From assembly GCF_022410515.1 (NCBI RefSeq), contig NZ_JACSDI010000005.1, positions 1 to 64,000 of the forward strand: 64,000 nucleotides of DNA, given 5' to 3'. This document shows, one piece after another, positions 18,076 to 27,544 of this stretch (positions are counted from its first letter, which is position 1; every line of letters begins with the position of its first letter). A program made the translations under genes and the position numbers. The notes under the pieces are model-generated. The model searched no databases and was not told where the DNA came from. It was given only the letters and a program-made list of their open reading frames with translations. Source of the DNA: Shewanella cutis. GTDB taxonomy: Bacteria; Pseudomonadota; Gammaproteobacteria; Enterobacterales; Shewanellaceae.

Positions 18076-18904
18076 AACTAATCCCTACAAACCCAGAGAA
18101 ATAGCCTGCTTTATCAATTACCACACTATCAGTGATTTCTTGTCCCAACCAAGTATATTCGAGGATCCCAATAAAATTCACATTGTCGAAAATGGGCACA
18201 TTGACCACGGTACGGGCATGGTAATTGATGGCGGCCGAGGGTTGATATTTGCTACGCAGTGGGCCTTGTTCAGCCTCGGTGAGTTTGTAGTAGTAACTGA
18301 CGAGGTTTTCACTTTTTCGAATCGCACCGACTTCAAAGCCGAGCGCCCCCCATGAAAACGCTTGACTGCGTTTGAGTCTAAGCTGGATCTCGTTACCTTG
18401 GTGCACTCCAGTAATATCGTGGAAGTACCCGAGACTCACATCGAGATAGGGCGTCACCCAAGTGGTATTGACTCCACCTAGGTAGGAAAGATTGCGTTCA
18501 ATTTCCTCAAATTTTTTGATCTTAGGGTTTAATGGTTCTTTCACTGGGGTATAACCTAAAATATCACTCAATAATAGTTTATTCAGTCCATCGAATTCGT
18601 AGAAAAAACCGTCCTCATTAAAGCGTGTCTGCAGGTCAACAATAAAGCTTTCTGACTCGTACAAGCTGTAACCTAAGGTGAAGTTTTCGACATAAAAGTT
18701 CTCACCGTAGTAATACCAAGTGGGCAGTATCCAAGTGTTGATATTTTCAACTTTTGCCCTTGGGTTTTCGAGTGCGCCATAACCTGCAGCAAGGGAAATC
18801 TGCCAGTCTCCGGCGGAAACTGTTTCAATTTCTTTAGCTTGCAGTGTGGTGCACCAACTCAGTAATACGAGCAGTAAGAATCGTTTTCTAACGTTAACCG
18901 TCAC
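18065..18904 (-). CDS. MipA/OmpV-family outer-membrane protein
   Basis: Outer-membrane beta-barrel protein of 279 residues with a signal peptide (cleavage near LQA). The barrel has alternating amphipathic strands rich in aromatic residues and ends in the outer-membrane C-terminal signature GISYDF. MipA/OmpV proteins scaffold murein enzymes or form porins. First gene of a four-gene operon (mipA, DUF3019, regulator, kinase), so it is probably under the control of this two-component system. Confidence 0.87.
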   Translation of the reverse strand: MTVNVRKRFLLLVLLSWCTTLQAKEIETVSAGDWQISLAAGYGALENPRAKVENINTWILPTWYYYGENFYVENFTLGYSLYESESFIVDLQTRFNEDGFFYEFDGLNKLLLSDILGYTPVKEPLNPKIKKFEEIERNLSYLGGVNTTWVTPYLDVSLGYFHDITGVHQGNEIQLRLKRSQAFSWGALGFEVGAIRKSENLVSYYYKLTEAEQGPLRSKYQPSAAINYHARTVVNVPIFDNVNFIGILEYTWLGQEITDSVVIDKAGYFSGFVGISYDF

Positions 18905-19008
18905 TTTTTAGATAATCCCCAATGTTGTTTAAATGCATTGCTAAACCGCATTAAGACGAGCCTCAGCCTATCATTTTGTTTACAGAATTTAAGCATAATT
19001 ATCCATGG

Positions 19009-19101
19009 TGCTACAAAATGCTACATCTTTGTCTGTTAAAAGGGGGGGGGGGGTGTGACTTTTGTGTTTACGCTTTGTTATCTAGATGTACAAAATGCTA
19101 C
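19009..19101. promoter_or_regulatory. OmpR-type direct-repeat sites (TGCTAC N4 TGCTAC)
   Basis: Site 1 is TGCTAC-AAAA-TGCTAC (19009-19024), a 10-bp-period direct repeat. Site 2 is ATGTAC-AAAA-TGCTAC (19086-19101). They share a 13-bp identical core, TACAAAATGCTAC, 77 bp apart. OmpR-family regulators bind direct hexamers at about one-turn spacing, so these are candidate sites for the regulator at 16937-17659. Confidence 0.6.
19042..19053. repeat. G12 homopolymer run
   Basis: Twelve consecutive G between the two direct-repeat sites of the divergent promoter region. Runs of this length are prone to slippage and could alter spacing of promoter elements. Sequencing error in copy number is also possible. 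Confidence 0.8.
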
Positions 19102-19205
19102 CTGAAAGTGTTGAGGTTTTCTCCTGATTGAGTGGTTACATGGTATGCCGCTAGGCAGCTTGTCCGTGATAAACGGCTTGCGATAACAATAATGGAGAAA
19201 GCAAA

Positions 19206-22200
19206 GTGAAGCTTAAAATACTAACTTGTACTATTGCTGCTGCCCTTTATGGTGCTGGTGCTATGCAGGCTGCTGCGAGCATAGGCGATGTACATCAACT
19301 TAAAGGTATGCAGTTAACACCAGAACAAATTGCAAAGTTAAATGCTCCCCAAGCCGAGATCGATGATTCGGCACAAGGGGTTGGGCTCAACCTTCAAATT
19401 ACCCCTCAAGCTAACAAATTTGAATATGAGGAAGGTTTGACCGGTGAGCAAGTCTACATCGTTCGCTTAAACCAAAAACCACTGGCACAAGTGAGTACGG
19501 AACTGTTTGCTAGCAGCAACGCCAGCAAAACCGTTGCGAAATCGTCAAGCCAAAAATTATTCGTTGCCGGACAACCTGCAAGTAGTGCGGTAAAGAACTA
19601 CCGTAGCCGCTTACTCGACAGCCAAAGACAAGTGATTGCTGACATTCAATCGACCGTCGGTGCGCGCCAAGTTCGCCAACAATTTACTAATGCGGTCAAC
19701 GGTTTCTCCATTGCGATGACTCAGGAAGAAGCGCAACGTGTGTCTCAATTGGCAAATGTCTCTTCTGTTCGTCGCTCTAAAACCTATGAATTATTATCGG
19801 ATGCAGGCCCTGAACTAATCCAAGCCAATAAAATTTGGTCTGGTGAAGCAACAGATTCAGTATCTTACAAAGGTGAAGGGATTATTGTTGGTATCGTCGA
19901 TACTGGGATTAACTCGGATCATCGCTCATTTGCTGATTTAGGCGATGATGGTTACGATCACACCAACCCTTGGGGAGCCGGCAAATATATCGGCGACTGT
20001 ACCAAGAGTGATTTTGAGTCCATGTGTAACGACAAGTTAATTGGCGTACGCTCATATCCGGTCATTACCGACAGCTTTACCAGTGGGGTTTACGGTGCGA
20101 CTCGTCCTGCCGTGGGTGAGGACTATCAAGGTCACGGTTCCCACGTAGCCTCTACCGCTGCGGGTAACGTTTTACTCGATGTGGATTATGTGAGTCCAGA
20201 CGCGGGCAAAACCGCATCCGATGGTTCAGTGATTAAGCCTAAGCTATTTCCGCGTATGAGTGGTGTCGCGCCACACGCGAACATTGTGGCTTATCAAGTG
20301 TGTCATCCTGATAACAATATCAATAAGGGATGTCCTGGTGAGGCATTAATTGCGGGCATTGAAGATGCGATTAGCGATGGCGTAGATGTCATCAACTTCT
20401 CAATCGGTGGTCAAGACTCAAATCCATGGGCCGACGATGTAGAGTTAGCTTTCCTATCGGCTCGTGAAGCGGGTATCTCTGTTGCGGTAGCGGCGGGTAA
20501 CTCTGGCCAACCTACTGGTTATAAAGAATATTTTGGTGCAATTGACCATGCTTCACCTTGGTTGATGAATGTGGCGGCCAGCACTCATGCTCGTGAAGTG
20601 GAAGTGGAAACCAAACTGATTGATCCAATGGGGGGCAAAGAGCAACCTAAATGGACCGAAATTGTGGGTGGTGTGATTAACAGCCAATCAGTGACGGGTA
20701 TGGTGGTTAACGCCAGTGATTATGGTGATGAATTCTGTGGCAAGCCTTTCCCTGCGGGTACATTTGATCTGAAAGATATTAATGGTAATCCGACCAATGT
20801 GATTGTGGTGTGTAAGCGAAATAGCTTAACGGATGCCAACGGCATTGGCCGTGGGGTTAAAGCCGACAATATTAAAGCGGGCGGCGCCGATGGCATGATT
20901 ATGTATAACTATGCTAATGGTGATCCACTCGTTGCGACGGCATCTTACTCTGTTCCTAGTATTCATATTACCAAGGAAGAGTGGGATGGTCGTTGGGATA
21001 ATGACATGGCGGGTTACGGATTAGTTGATTGGTTGAACAAAGGCACTAACCATGTTCTGACCATTTCTGAGACGAAAATCGAGCGTACGTTAGATCCTGA
21101 ACGTGCCGATTGGTTAGCCGCATTCTCATCCCGTGGACCAAGCCCATCAACACCTGAAGCCTTGATCCCGGCGGTTGCTGCACCTGGGGTGGATATTTAC
21201 GCGGCCTTCGCCGACGAGCATCCATTCAGTGCTGCATCAGCATCGGGTGATTTTGCATTTTTAAGTGGTACTTCAATGGCATCGCCACACGTTGCTGGTG
21301 CTATGGCACTGTTACGTCAAGCGCAGCCGAGCTGGAGCGCAACTGAAATCCAATCTGCATTGGCGATGACGGCTGAAAACAAAGTGCAATACCATCGTTT
21401 AGATGACAAAAATGGGGATGTTGCTATAGCGTCAACTTACCGTGCGGGTACTGGCCGTATCAACGTGGCCAATGCAGTGAATGCGGGCTTTGTGATGGAT
21501 GAAACCGTCGATAACTTCAAGGCGGCGGATCCACACAATGGTGGCGCGGTTCATAAGTTGAACATCCCACAGTTAGTGAACTTTGAATGTAAGCCAAAGT
21601 GCCAATGGATCCGTACCATTAAAGCGACCAAAGACGGTACTTGGAGTGTGACCAACGGTGATGTGATTAACTGGAGCGTCGATTCACGTTCACAGTTAGT
21701 GCAAAACGGGGTGTCGATTAAGGTGTCACCAAGCGAGTTTACTTTAGCAGCTGGTGAAACCATGGATATCGTGGTTGAAGCATCAATCATGGATACTCAA
21801 GATTGGTTTAGTAATGCGGAAGTTGAACTGCATTCAAATCTAACATTCACTGAAACGAATGGTACTTCTGCAGAAGCTCATTGGCCCGTGGTGTTTAAAT
21901 ACGATAAAAACGGTATGCCTGGGAGTTTAAATGCGGTTGCTCATCGTAACGATGCTAATGCGTTGATTAAAGGCATAAATTTACCTGAGGGTGATAATAT
22001 CCATGGTCGAATTTTTAGCCCAGTAAAAGCCGATATTAAGACCATCGTATTACCTAAGGATGGTGATGGCAGCTTCCCATGGTCAACGAATCCTGACTTA
22101 AGTGTACCAATGGAAGATCGTATCGATGAAGCAACTCATATCGAGATGATCGATGTGCCTGCGAATGCGCGCCGTTTAGTCGTGGAATCCTTCGGGACGC

Positions 22201-24323
22201 AAAAATCACCACTTAAGGGCACATTCGATGTAGGCAATTTAATGGTGTACGTCGGTAAGGACTACAACGGTAACGGTAAAGCCGATCCTTTCGAAGAACT
22301 GTTATGTGTCTCTAACCACATTCAATACAACAACTTCTGTAATATTAACCAACCAGAAGAAGGCCAATATTGGGCGATTTTCTATAACCCAAGAAAGGGC
22401 ACTCCTCAGAATAACTATTTTGATTCTCCTGAGGAAACGTTTAAATATGCTGCTACGGTAGTGACTGACCAAGTTGCCAGCGACATGGGTGTAGAAGTGC
22501 CTGTGAGCAACGGTCGCGATGCTGTTGATATCAAAGTCAGCTGGGATATGCCAGAGATGAAAGAAGGTGACGTGTATTACTCGTTACTGGATTTTGGCAC
22601 TTCGCCCGTGAACGCCGGTAATATTGGTAAAGTCGCCTTTAAACTAGAGCGCGGCATAGATGATGTTCACTTAGACTCAACCCAAACGGCGGCTGTGGCT
22701 GGCGATCAAATTCCATTTACCTTTGAGGTGCAACCTAACGATTCTGGTGTTGACCGTGCATTTAACATAGTTGCGACCATTCCGTCAGGATTGAGCTTGC
22801 GTGCAGAGGATGTACTGACTTCTTCAAGCGCTATCGTTAAGGACATAAAACTGGAAAATGGTAAGTTAACCATTAGTGGTATTCAACCCGATACTCGTGA
22901 TCTGGATCCAGGCTACAAGATCACCACCAACGTCGATGATACTATGTGCCGTACACCAAACTTTGGTAACAAAACGCCGGGCGGGTATGTGAACTTAGAA
23001 GAGTTTGCTATCTACCCAATCTTTAGTGGTTTTGCGCCAGTTGAATACGGTACTAATGGTAAGGCATTAAGTGGTAAGGATAATAATATCCTGTATCGCA
23101 GTGGTATTAACTTACCTATCAGTACGATCTTTAATGGTGCTTACGATGGCTTCCATCTGTACAACAATAAAGATAAAACCAACGTTGGCCAACAGAACTC
23201 ACTAGAAATTCGTGGTCACGGTATTGTGTCGCTTTTTGAAAAACAACCGTTTTTCTTCCCGTACCATGACATCTTCCCATATAAGAGCTTCCCATATTCT
23301 TCGATAGGTATGCTGTGGCGAGGATGGGGCTTAGGCGTTGGGGCGAGTAAAGCCATTTTAAGTGCACCATTAATCAATACTTCAGCTGAACGTGCGGGTA
23401 TCTCTATTGCGAGTACTCAAACGGGTTGGGGGATTTTGGAATATGATAATGCCCGTTCTTATGTTTCATTGGGTACAGATGCGAATCGTGTTAACCAATG
23501 GGAAGCAAAAGACGATCGCTTTGACTTTGAGTTACTCTTCAATGTAAACACCCGCTTCGGTGACGGTGAATATGAACTGATGATGGCCTACGACAATATC
23601 AATTTTGGTAATGAAGATGGTCGTGGTTCAATCGGTCTGCAGGGCTTTGTGGGCAATTTGTATGAATATGGTCCACTGGAGGGGTACCGTGGTGAACAGT
23701 ATGCCTTTAATGATTTGAAGGGCAAAATCCACAACGGTTTAGTGATTTGTTATGACTATGTTGGCCCTGAGTCGTCACAGTTTGAAGTGACTGCATGGAC
23801 TACCGTGAAAAATAACGCAGCAGGTCAGGTGCTGACAGTTGATGCAGTTAGCCAAGTCGATGGCATCGCCGATATTCAGATGAGCCAAAGTGTGACGGTA
23901 CCATCCAATATCAGTATCGGTGCGATTGCTGACCAAACGATTGCAGAAAACACGAGCTTAGAAGGTCTGAAGGTTATGTTTGCCGATGAGCAAAACAGCG
24001 TGAATAAGATCACCGTAACGGGTGAGCACATCAGCGCAGTGGTGAATGGCAATACCTCTGGTTCAACTATCACTATTACACCAGAAGCTAACTTCCACGG
24101 TGACGTAGAAGTCACAGTAACTGTGAGTGATGTGGAAAACCCAGCCGATGCAGCGAGCACCAGCTTTATGCTGACCGTTGAATCCGATGGTGTAGAGCCA
24201 CAGCCTCCGGTTGTGGCACCCGAGCCGAAGCCTCAACCGAATAAGGATAGCGGCGGTGCTTTAGGTGGCCTATCTATGCTATTTGCTTTAGGAGTAATGA
24301 TCAGAAGAAGAAAAGCTCACTAA
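19206..24323 (+). CDS. secreted subtilase (S8) with PA insert and GlyGly-CTERM anchor
   Basis: A 1705-residue secreted serine protease. It has a signal peptide (residues 1-24, ending MQAAAS), an inhibitor_I9-like propeptide to about residue 200, and an S8 catalytic domain with Asp232 (VDTG), His310 (HGSH) and Ser690 (GTSMASPH). A protease-associated-type domain is inserted between His and Ser (around 480-590). A long C-terminal region with several beta domains follows, then a linker rich in Pro and Glu. The tail is GGALGGLSMLF with an RRRK end: a GlyGly-CTERM, the signal processed by rhombosortase in Shewanella and Vibrio. Start is GTG with GGAGAAAG 7 nt before. It is a single gene followed by a terminator. 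Confidence 0.93.
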   Translation: MKLKILTCTIAAALYGAGAMQAAASIGDVHQLKGMQLTPEQIAKLNAPQAEIDDSAQGVGLNLQITPQANKFEYEEGLTGEQVYIVRLNQKPLAQVSTELFASSNASKTVAKSSSQKLFVAGQPASSAVKNYRSRLLDSQRQVIADIQSTVGARQVRQQFTNAVNGFSIAMTQEEAQRVSQLANVSSVRRSKTYELLSDAGPELIQANKIWSGEATDSVSYKGEGIIVGIVDTGINSDHRSFADLGDDGYDHTNPWGAGKYIGDCTKSDFESMCNDKLIGVRSYPVITDSFTSGVYGATRPAVGEDYQGHGSHVASTAAGNVLLDVDYVSPDAGKTASDGSVIKPKLFPRMSGVAPHANIVAYQVCHPDNNINKGCPGEALIAGIEDAISDGVDVINFSIGGQDSNPWADDVELAFLSAREAGISVAVAAGNSGQPTGYKEYFGAIDHASPWLMNVAASTHAREVEVETKLIDPMGGKEQPKWTEIVGGVINSQSVTGMVVNASDYGDEFCGKPFPAGTFDLKDINGNPTNVIVVCKRNSLTDANGIGRGVKADNIKAGGADGMIMYNYANGDPLVATASYSVPSIHITKEEWDGRWDNDMAGYGLVDWLNKGTNHVLTISETKIERTLDPERADWLAAFSSRGPSPSTPEALIPAVAAPGVDIYAAFADEHPFSAASASGDFAFLSGTSMASPHVAGAMALLRQAQPSWSATEIQSALAMTAENKVQYHRLDDKNGDVAIASTYRAGTGRINVANAVNAGFVMDETVDNFKAADPHNGGAVHKLNIPQLVNFECKPKCQWIRTIKATKDGTWSVTNGDVINWSVDSRSQLVQNGVSIKVSPSEFTLAAGETMDIVVEASIMDTQDWFSNAEVELHSNLTFTETNGTSAEAHWPVVFKYDKNGMPGSLNAVAHRNDANALIKGINLPEGDNIHGRIFSPVKADIKTIVLPKDGDGSFPWSTNPDLSVPMEDRIDEATHIEMIDVPANARRLVVESFGTQKSPLKGTFDVGNLMVYVGKDYNGNGKADPFEELLCVSNHIQYNNFCNINQPEEGQYWAIFYNPRKGTPQNNYFDSPEETFKYAATVVTDQVASDMGVEVPVSNGRDAVDIKVSWDMPEMKEGDVYYSLLDFGTSPVNAGNIGKVAFKLERGIDDVHLDSTQTAAVAGDQIPFTFEVQPNDSGVDRAFNIVATIPSGLSLRAEDVLTSSSAIVKDIKLENGKLTISGIQPDTRDLDPGYKITTNVDDTMCRTPNFGNKTPGGYVNLEEFAIYPIFSGFAPVEYGTNGKALSGKDNNILYRSGINLPISTIFNGAYDGFHLYNNKDKTNVGQQNSLEIRGHGIVSLFEKQPFFFPYHDIFPYKSFPYSSIGMLWRGWGLGVGASKAILSAPLINTSAERAGISIASTQTGWGILEYDNARSYVSLGTDANRVNQWEAKDDRFDFELLFNVNTRFGDGEYELMMAYDNINFGNEDGRGSIGLQGFVGNLYEYGPLEGYRGEQYAFNDLKGKIHNGLVICYDYVGPESSQFEVTAWTTVKNNAAGQVLTVDAVSQVDGIADIQMSQSVTVPSNISIGAIADQTIAENTSLEGLKVMFADEQNSVNKITVTGEHISAVVNGNTSGSTITITPEANFHGDVEVTVTVSDVENPADAASTSFMLTVESDGVEPQPPVVAPEPKPQPNKDSGGALGGLSMLFALGVMIRRRKAH

Positions 24324-24371
24324 AACGGGTTTTATTTTCTAATTAATTGATATTTATCCTGAATTTAGGAT

Positions 24372-24401
24372 GCCGGCAAAATGGATTTTTGCCGGCTTTT
24401 T
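24372..24401 (+). terminator. intrinsic terminator of the subtilase gene
   Basis: Perfect 10-bp stem GCCGGCAAAA / TTTTGCCGGC with a 5-nt loop, then a run of T, about 50 bp after the stop codon. Confidence 0.9.
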
Positions 24402-24503
24402 ACTTTTGGGGTCGTGTTATTAAGTCCTGTTGATTTGGCCTTAATCAAATAGTCATTTTAGTGGCATAATCTTGGTCACTTTATGCATAGAAGGACAAAG
24501 CAT

Positions 24504-25655
24504 ATGCTACAGATATTCCTACGTTTTTTGACTCTTGGCCTGATGAGCTTTGGTGGGCCAGCGGCGCATATCGGTTATTTTCGCCAGACCTTTGTCAACG
24601 AACTCGGCTGGCTTGATGATAAACACTACGCCAGTTTTGTAGCCTTAAGCCAATTTATGCCGGGGCCAGGATCGAGTCAGGTGGGGTTTGCCATTGGTTA
24701 TCATCGTGGTGGGCTTTTAGGGGCGATAGCCGCCTTTGCTGGATTTACCTTACCTTCCTTTATATTGATGTATTTACTCGCTGTGACCACTGCCGCTTGG
24801 CTAGGCAATGAATATATGCAAGGCATTGTGCATGGCTTAAAACTGCTGGCTGTAGTCGTGGTGGCGGATGCGGTAATCGCGATGTTTAAGCAATTTTGCC
24901 AACGTCAACCCAGCCGCTTACTGATGCTAGGCAGCGCTGCCGCTATACTTATTTTGCCCTTCTTATGGACACAAATTGCGCTATTAATCCTTGCTGCTAT
25001 TTTGGGGGGATTATTCCTGAGTGCGACCGAGAGTGAGCCTAATCAGCCTGAACCCATTAGATTAAATTACTTAAGCTTAGGGTTATTTGTCGTCTTATTT
25101 GTTGCGAGCTTTTTTAGCTTACATCTTGGGGTTGAAGCCGGACTCTTTGGCGAGTTTTTCCGCGTTGGGAGCCTCGTTTTTGGTGGCGGCCATGTGGTGC
25201 TGCCACTGCTTGAAACCGCTGTGGGTGATACGATGAGCGGCGATCGATTTCTTACTGGATACGCTTTTGCTCAAGCCGTACCTGGGCCTATGTTCACCTT
25301 TGCCACCTTTCTTGGGGCCGAGATGATGCTCGACAATCCCTTTATCGGTGCAGCGATTGCCACAGTAGCGATATTTTTACCCGGATTTTTGCTGATGTTG
25401 GTTGGATTAAGAAGCTGGCATGCGATTGCTGCAAGACCCAAGATGGCGGGGATGCTTGCAGGGGTAAATGCCTGTGTGGTGGGATTGCTGGCGGGTGCGC
25501 TGTACCAACCTGTATTTACCCAAGGGGTGTTATCTGCGGTGGATATGGCTGTTGTCTTGCTTGGTTTTGGTGCATTAAAACTTTTTAAACCGCAGATGTT
25601 ATTACTGGTCTTAGGTTTTAGCGTATGCGGTATCGGATTAATATTCATGGCGTAA
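24504..25655 (+). CDS. chrA: chromate transporter, long-chain CHR family
   Basis: Inner-membrane chromate efflux protein of 383 residues with two homologous CHR halves. Each half shows the family blocks: SFGGPAAHIGYFR and MPGPGSSQVGFAIGY in the N-half, FGGGHVVLPLLE and AVPGPMFTFATFLG in the C-half. About ten hydrophobic helices. The ATG at 24504 has AAGGA at the right distance, and I prefer it to 24483. There is no linked regulator (chrB) or other metal gene. Confidence 0.93.
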   Translation: MLQIFLRFLTLGLMSFGGPAAHIGYFRQTFVNELGWLDDKHYASFVALSQFMPGPGSSQVGFAIGYHRGGLLGAIAAFAGFTLPSFILMYLLAVTTAAWLGNEYMQGIVHGLKLLAVVVVADAVIAMFKQFCQRQPSRLLMLGSAAAILILPFLWTQIALLILAAILGGLFLSATESEPNQPEPIRLNYLSLGLFVVLFVASFFSLHLGVEAGLFGEFFRVGSLVFGGGHVVLPLLETAVGDTMSGDRFLTGYAFAQAVPGPMFTFATFLGAEMMLDNPFIGAAIATVAIFLPGFLLMLVGLRSWHAIAARPKMAGMLAGVNACVVGLLAGALYQPVFTQGVLSAVDMAVVLLGFGALKLFKPQMLLLVLGFSVCGIGLIFMA

Positions 25656-25784
25656 AATCAATTAAAGGTACTTTTTACGAGCTAAAGAAAATTTTGTTAA
25701 CCGATACGTTAAGCTAATGCACCTTTTTGGCTATACTTCGACCATATAAAAAATATAAGCTAAATCACTCTGGAGTAAGCAAGC

Positions 25785-27449
25785 ATGTCGAATTTAAGCC
25801 TGCGTAATAAATTACTGCTGTTATCTTTGTTTCCCCTCATATTTACCTTATTAGTACTCATTACGCTCTCCTACTATGTTGAACAGGAGTCCCTCGCTGA
25901 AGAAGTGGTGACCTTTAGAACAAAATTAGTCGGTGAACGTAAACAACAAATTAAAGAAGCGACTGAAATTGCGGCTGGCATTGTGCAATACCAACTGTCC
26001 TTAAAGGATAAAGGTAATGTAAATCAAGCGCTGCGAGATATTCGCTTCGGCAGTGCTGGTTACTTTTTTATGTATGATTCCCAAGGCAAAAATATTTTCC
26101 ATGCCTTAATGCCCAATTTAGAAGGGCAAAACAAAATCGATATGACCGACCCGCGTGGAACCAAGATCATTGTTGGTCTATTGGATGCGGCAAAACGGGG
26201 CGATGGTAATTTTTCTTATTATTACCAAAAACCTAATACTAACGAGCAAATTGAGAAAATAAGCTTCGTGATGATGGTCCCCGGTACGGACTGGATGCTG
26301 GGCACTGGTGCTTACATTGACGATATTGAGGCTGTAGTGGAGGATTATCGTCAAACCGTGACTGAGCAAATGGCTGAGAAATCTCTCATGATCCTCTTAA
26401 TTGCCTTGGTCTTAACCGGCGGCACGGCCTTTGTCATCATGGTTGCCGCCCATCGAATGGTCGTGCCTATCAAAAATATGGCTGATAATCTTAATGATAT
26501 CGCTAAAGGTGAAGGGGATTTAACTAAACGCTTAAGTGTTAAAGGCGAAGATGAGATTGCGCAACTAGGTCGAGCCTTTAACTTATTTGTCGATAAGCTA
26601 CAACACATTATCGGCGATGTGGCGAGTGCGACAGCCAAAGTGAAAACAGCCGCTAATGCAATCCACGATCAAACCAAGGTGATGTCAAGCCAACTGCTTA
26701 GTCATAACAATGAGACAGATCAAGTCGTTACCGCGATTACTGAGATGTCTTCAACCGCGAGTGAAGTGGCACAAAATACCACTCAAGTGGCTGAGGCGAC
26801 TCAAGCGGCAACAGGTGATGTGGCTAATGCTCAGCGCTGCGTCGATGCTTCACTAGAAGAAATTGCCGCTTTGATGGAACAAATCAACCATGCGGCGGGC
26901 AGTATCAAGTCCTTAAGCGAGCAATCACAAAAGATTAATAGTGTACTTTCGGTGATAGGGGGGATTGCTGAACAGACAAACCTATTAGCCTTAAACGCGG
27001 CGATTGAAGCGGCCCGAGCGGGAGAGCAGGGGCGAGGTTTTGCAGTGGTTGCCGATGAGGTACGCAATTTAGCCAGCCGCACCCAAGCAAGTACTCTAGA
27101 GATCAACGAGATGTTATCGGCACTGCATAAATTGGTATCGCAGGCGGTGAAAACCATGGATGAGAGCCAACAAAGCTGTGTGCGTTCGGTTGAATCTTCC
27201 CGAGCGATTTCTGAAAGTCTAGGTTCTGTCACTTCGGCGGTAACGGCGATTAATGATATGAGTACCCAAATTGCTACCGCGGCGACTGAGCAAAGCTCTG
27301 TGACTGAAGAAATTAACCGCAACGTGTACGCCATACAAGAAATCGTCAATGAGCTGCTGCATTCCAGTGAAGATGCGGCCAGGGTGAGTCAGACTATGTC
27401 GCAGGAAGGCATTAACCTTGGCAAGTTGGTTGGGCAGTTTAAAGTTTAA
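25785..27449 (+). CDS. methyl-accepting chemotaxis protein with single-Cache sensor
   Basis: Chemoreceptor of 554 residues. A short N-terminal helix (9-28) leads to a periplasmic Cache domain (about 40-190) containing the typical YFFMYDSQG and [10 protein letters not shown] blocks. A second helix (about 200-222), a HAMP domain and a cytoplasmic signalling domain follow. The hairpin tip [19 protein letters not shown] is intact, so it should couple to CheA/CheW. The ligand is not predictable; sCache_2 domains often bind small carboxylates. GGAGT precedes the ATG. Confidence 0.93.
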   Translation: MSNLSLRNKLLLLSLFPLIFTLLVLITLSYYVEQESLAEEVVTFRTKLVGERKQQIKEATEIAAGIVQYQLSLKDKGNVNQALRDIRFGSAGYFFMYDSQGKNIFHALMPNLEGQNKIDMTDPRGTKIIVGLLDAAKRGDGNFSYYYQKPNTNEQIEKISFVMMVPGTDWMLGTGAYIDDIEAVVEDYRQTVTEQMAEKSLMILLIALVLTGGTAFVIMVAAHRMVVPIKNMADNLNDIAKGEGDLTKRLSVKGEDEIAQLGRAFNLFVDKLQHIIGDVASATAKVKTAANAIHDQTKVMSSQLLSHNNETDQVVTAITEMSSTASEVAQNTTQVAEATQAATGDVANAQRCVDASLEEIAALMEQINHAAGSIKSLSEQSQKINSVLSVIGGIAEQTNLLALNAAIEAARAGEQGRGFAVVADEVRNLASRTQASTLEINEMLSALHKLVSQAVKTMDESQQSCVRSVESSRAISESLGSVTSAVTAINDMSTQIATAATEQSSVTEEINRNVYAIQEIVNELLHSSEDAARVSQTMSQEGINLGKLVGQFKV

Positions 27450-27476
27450 TACTGATTTATTATTGGGTTATAAAAT

Positions 27477-27507
27477 AAAACGGGAGATAACATCTCCCGT
27501 TTTTTTA
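27477..27507. terminator. bidirectional intrinsic terminator
   Basis: Stem CGGGAGAT / ATCTCCCG with an AAC loop, A-run on the left and T-run on the right. It sits between the convergent chemoreceptor and formate dehydrogenase genes. Confidence 0.92.
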
Positions 27508-27544
27508 TATCAGTCTATTGGGTGCTCACCCACAAGATGTCAGC

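Larger units (their letters stand above)
18905..19205. promoter_or_regulatory. divergent control region: mipA operon / subtilase
   Basis: A 301-bp region that must contain both promoters. It holds TGCTAC direct repeats in two places (19009-19024 and 19086-19101), a G12 run between them, and a GGAGAAAG ribosome-binding site at 19193-19199 that sets the GTG start of the subtilase. Confidence 0.75.

Noticed and set aside
22900-24323. Autotransporter or T1SS-type C-terminus on the subtilase
   Set aside because: No beta-barrel or RTX repeats; the end is a GlyGly-CTERM segment.
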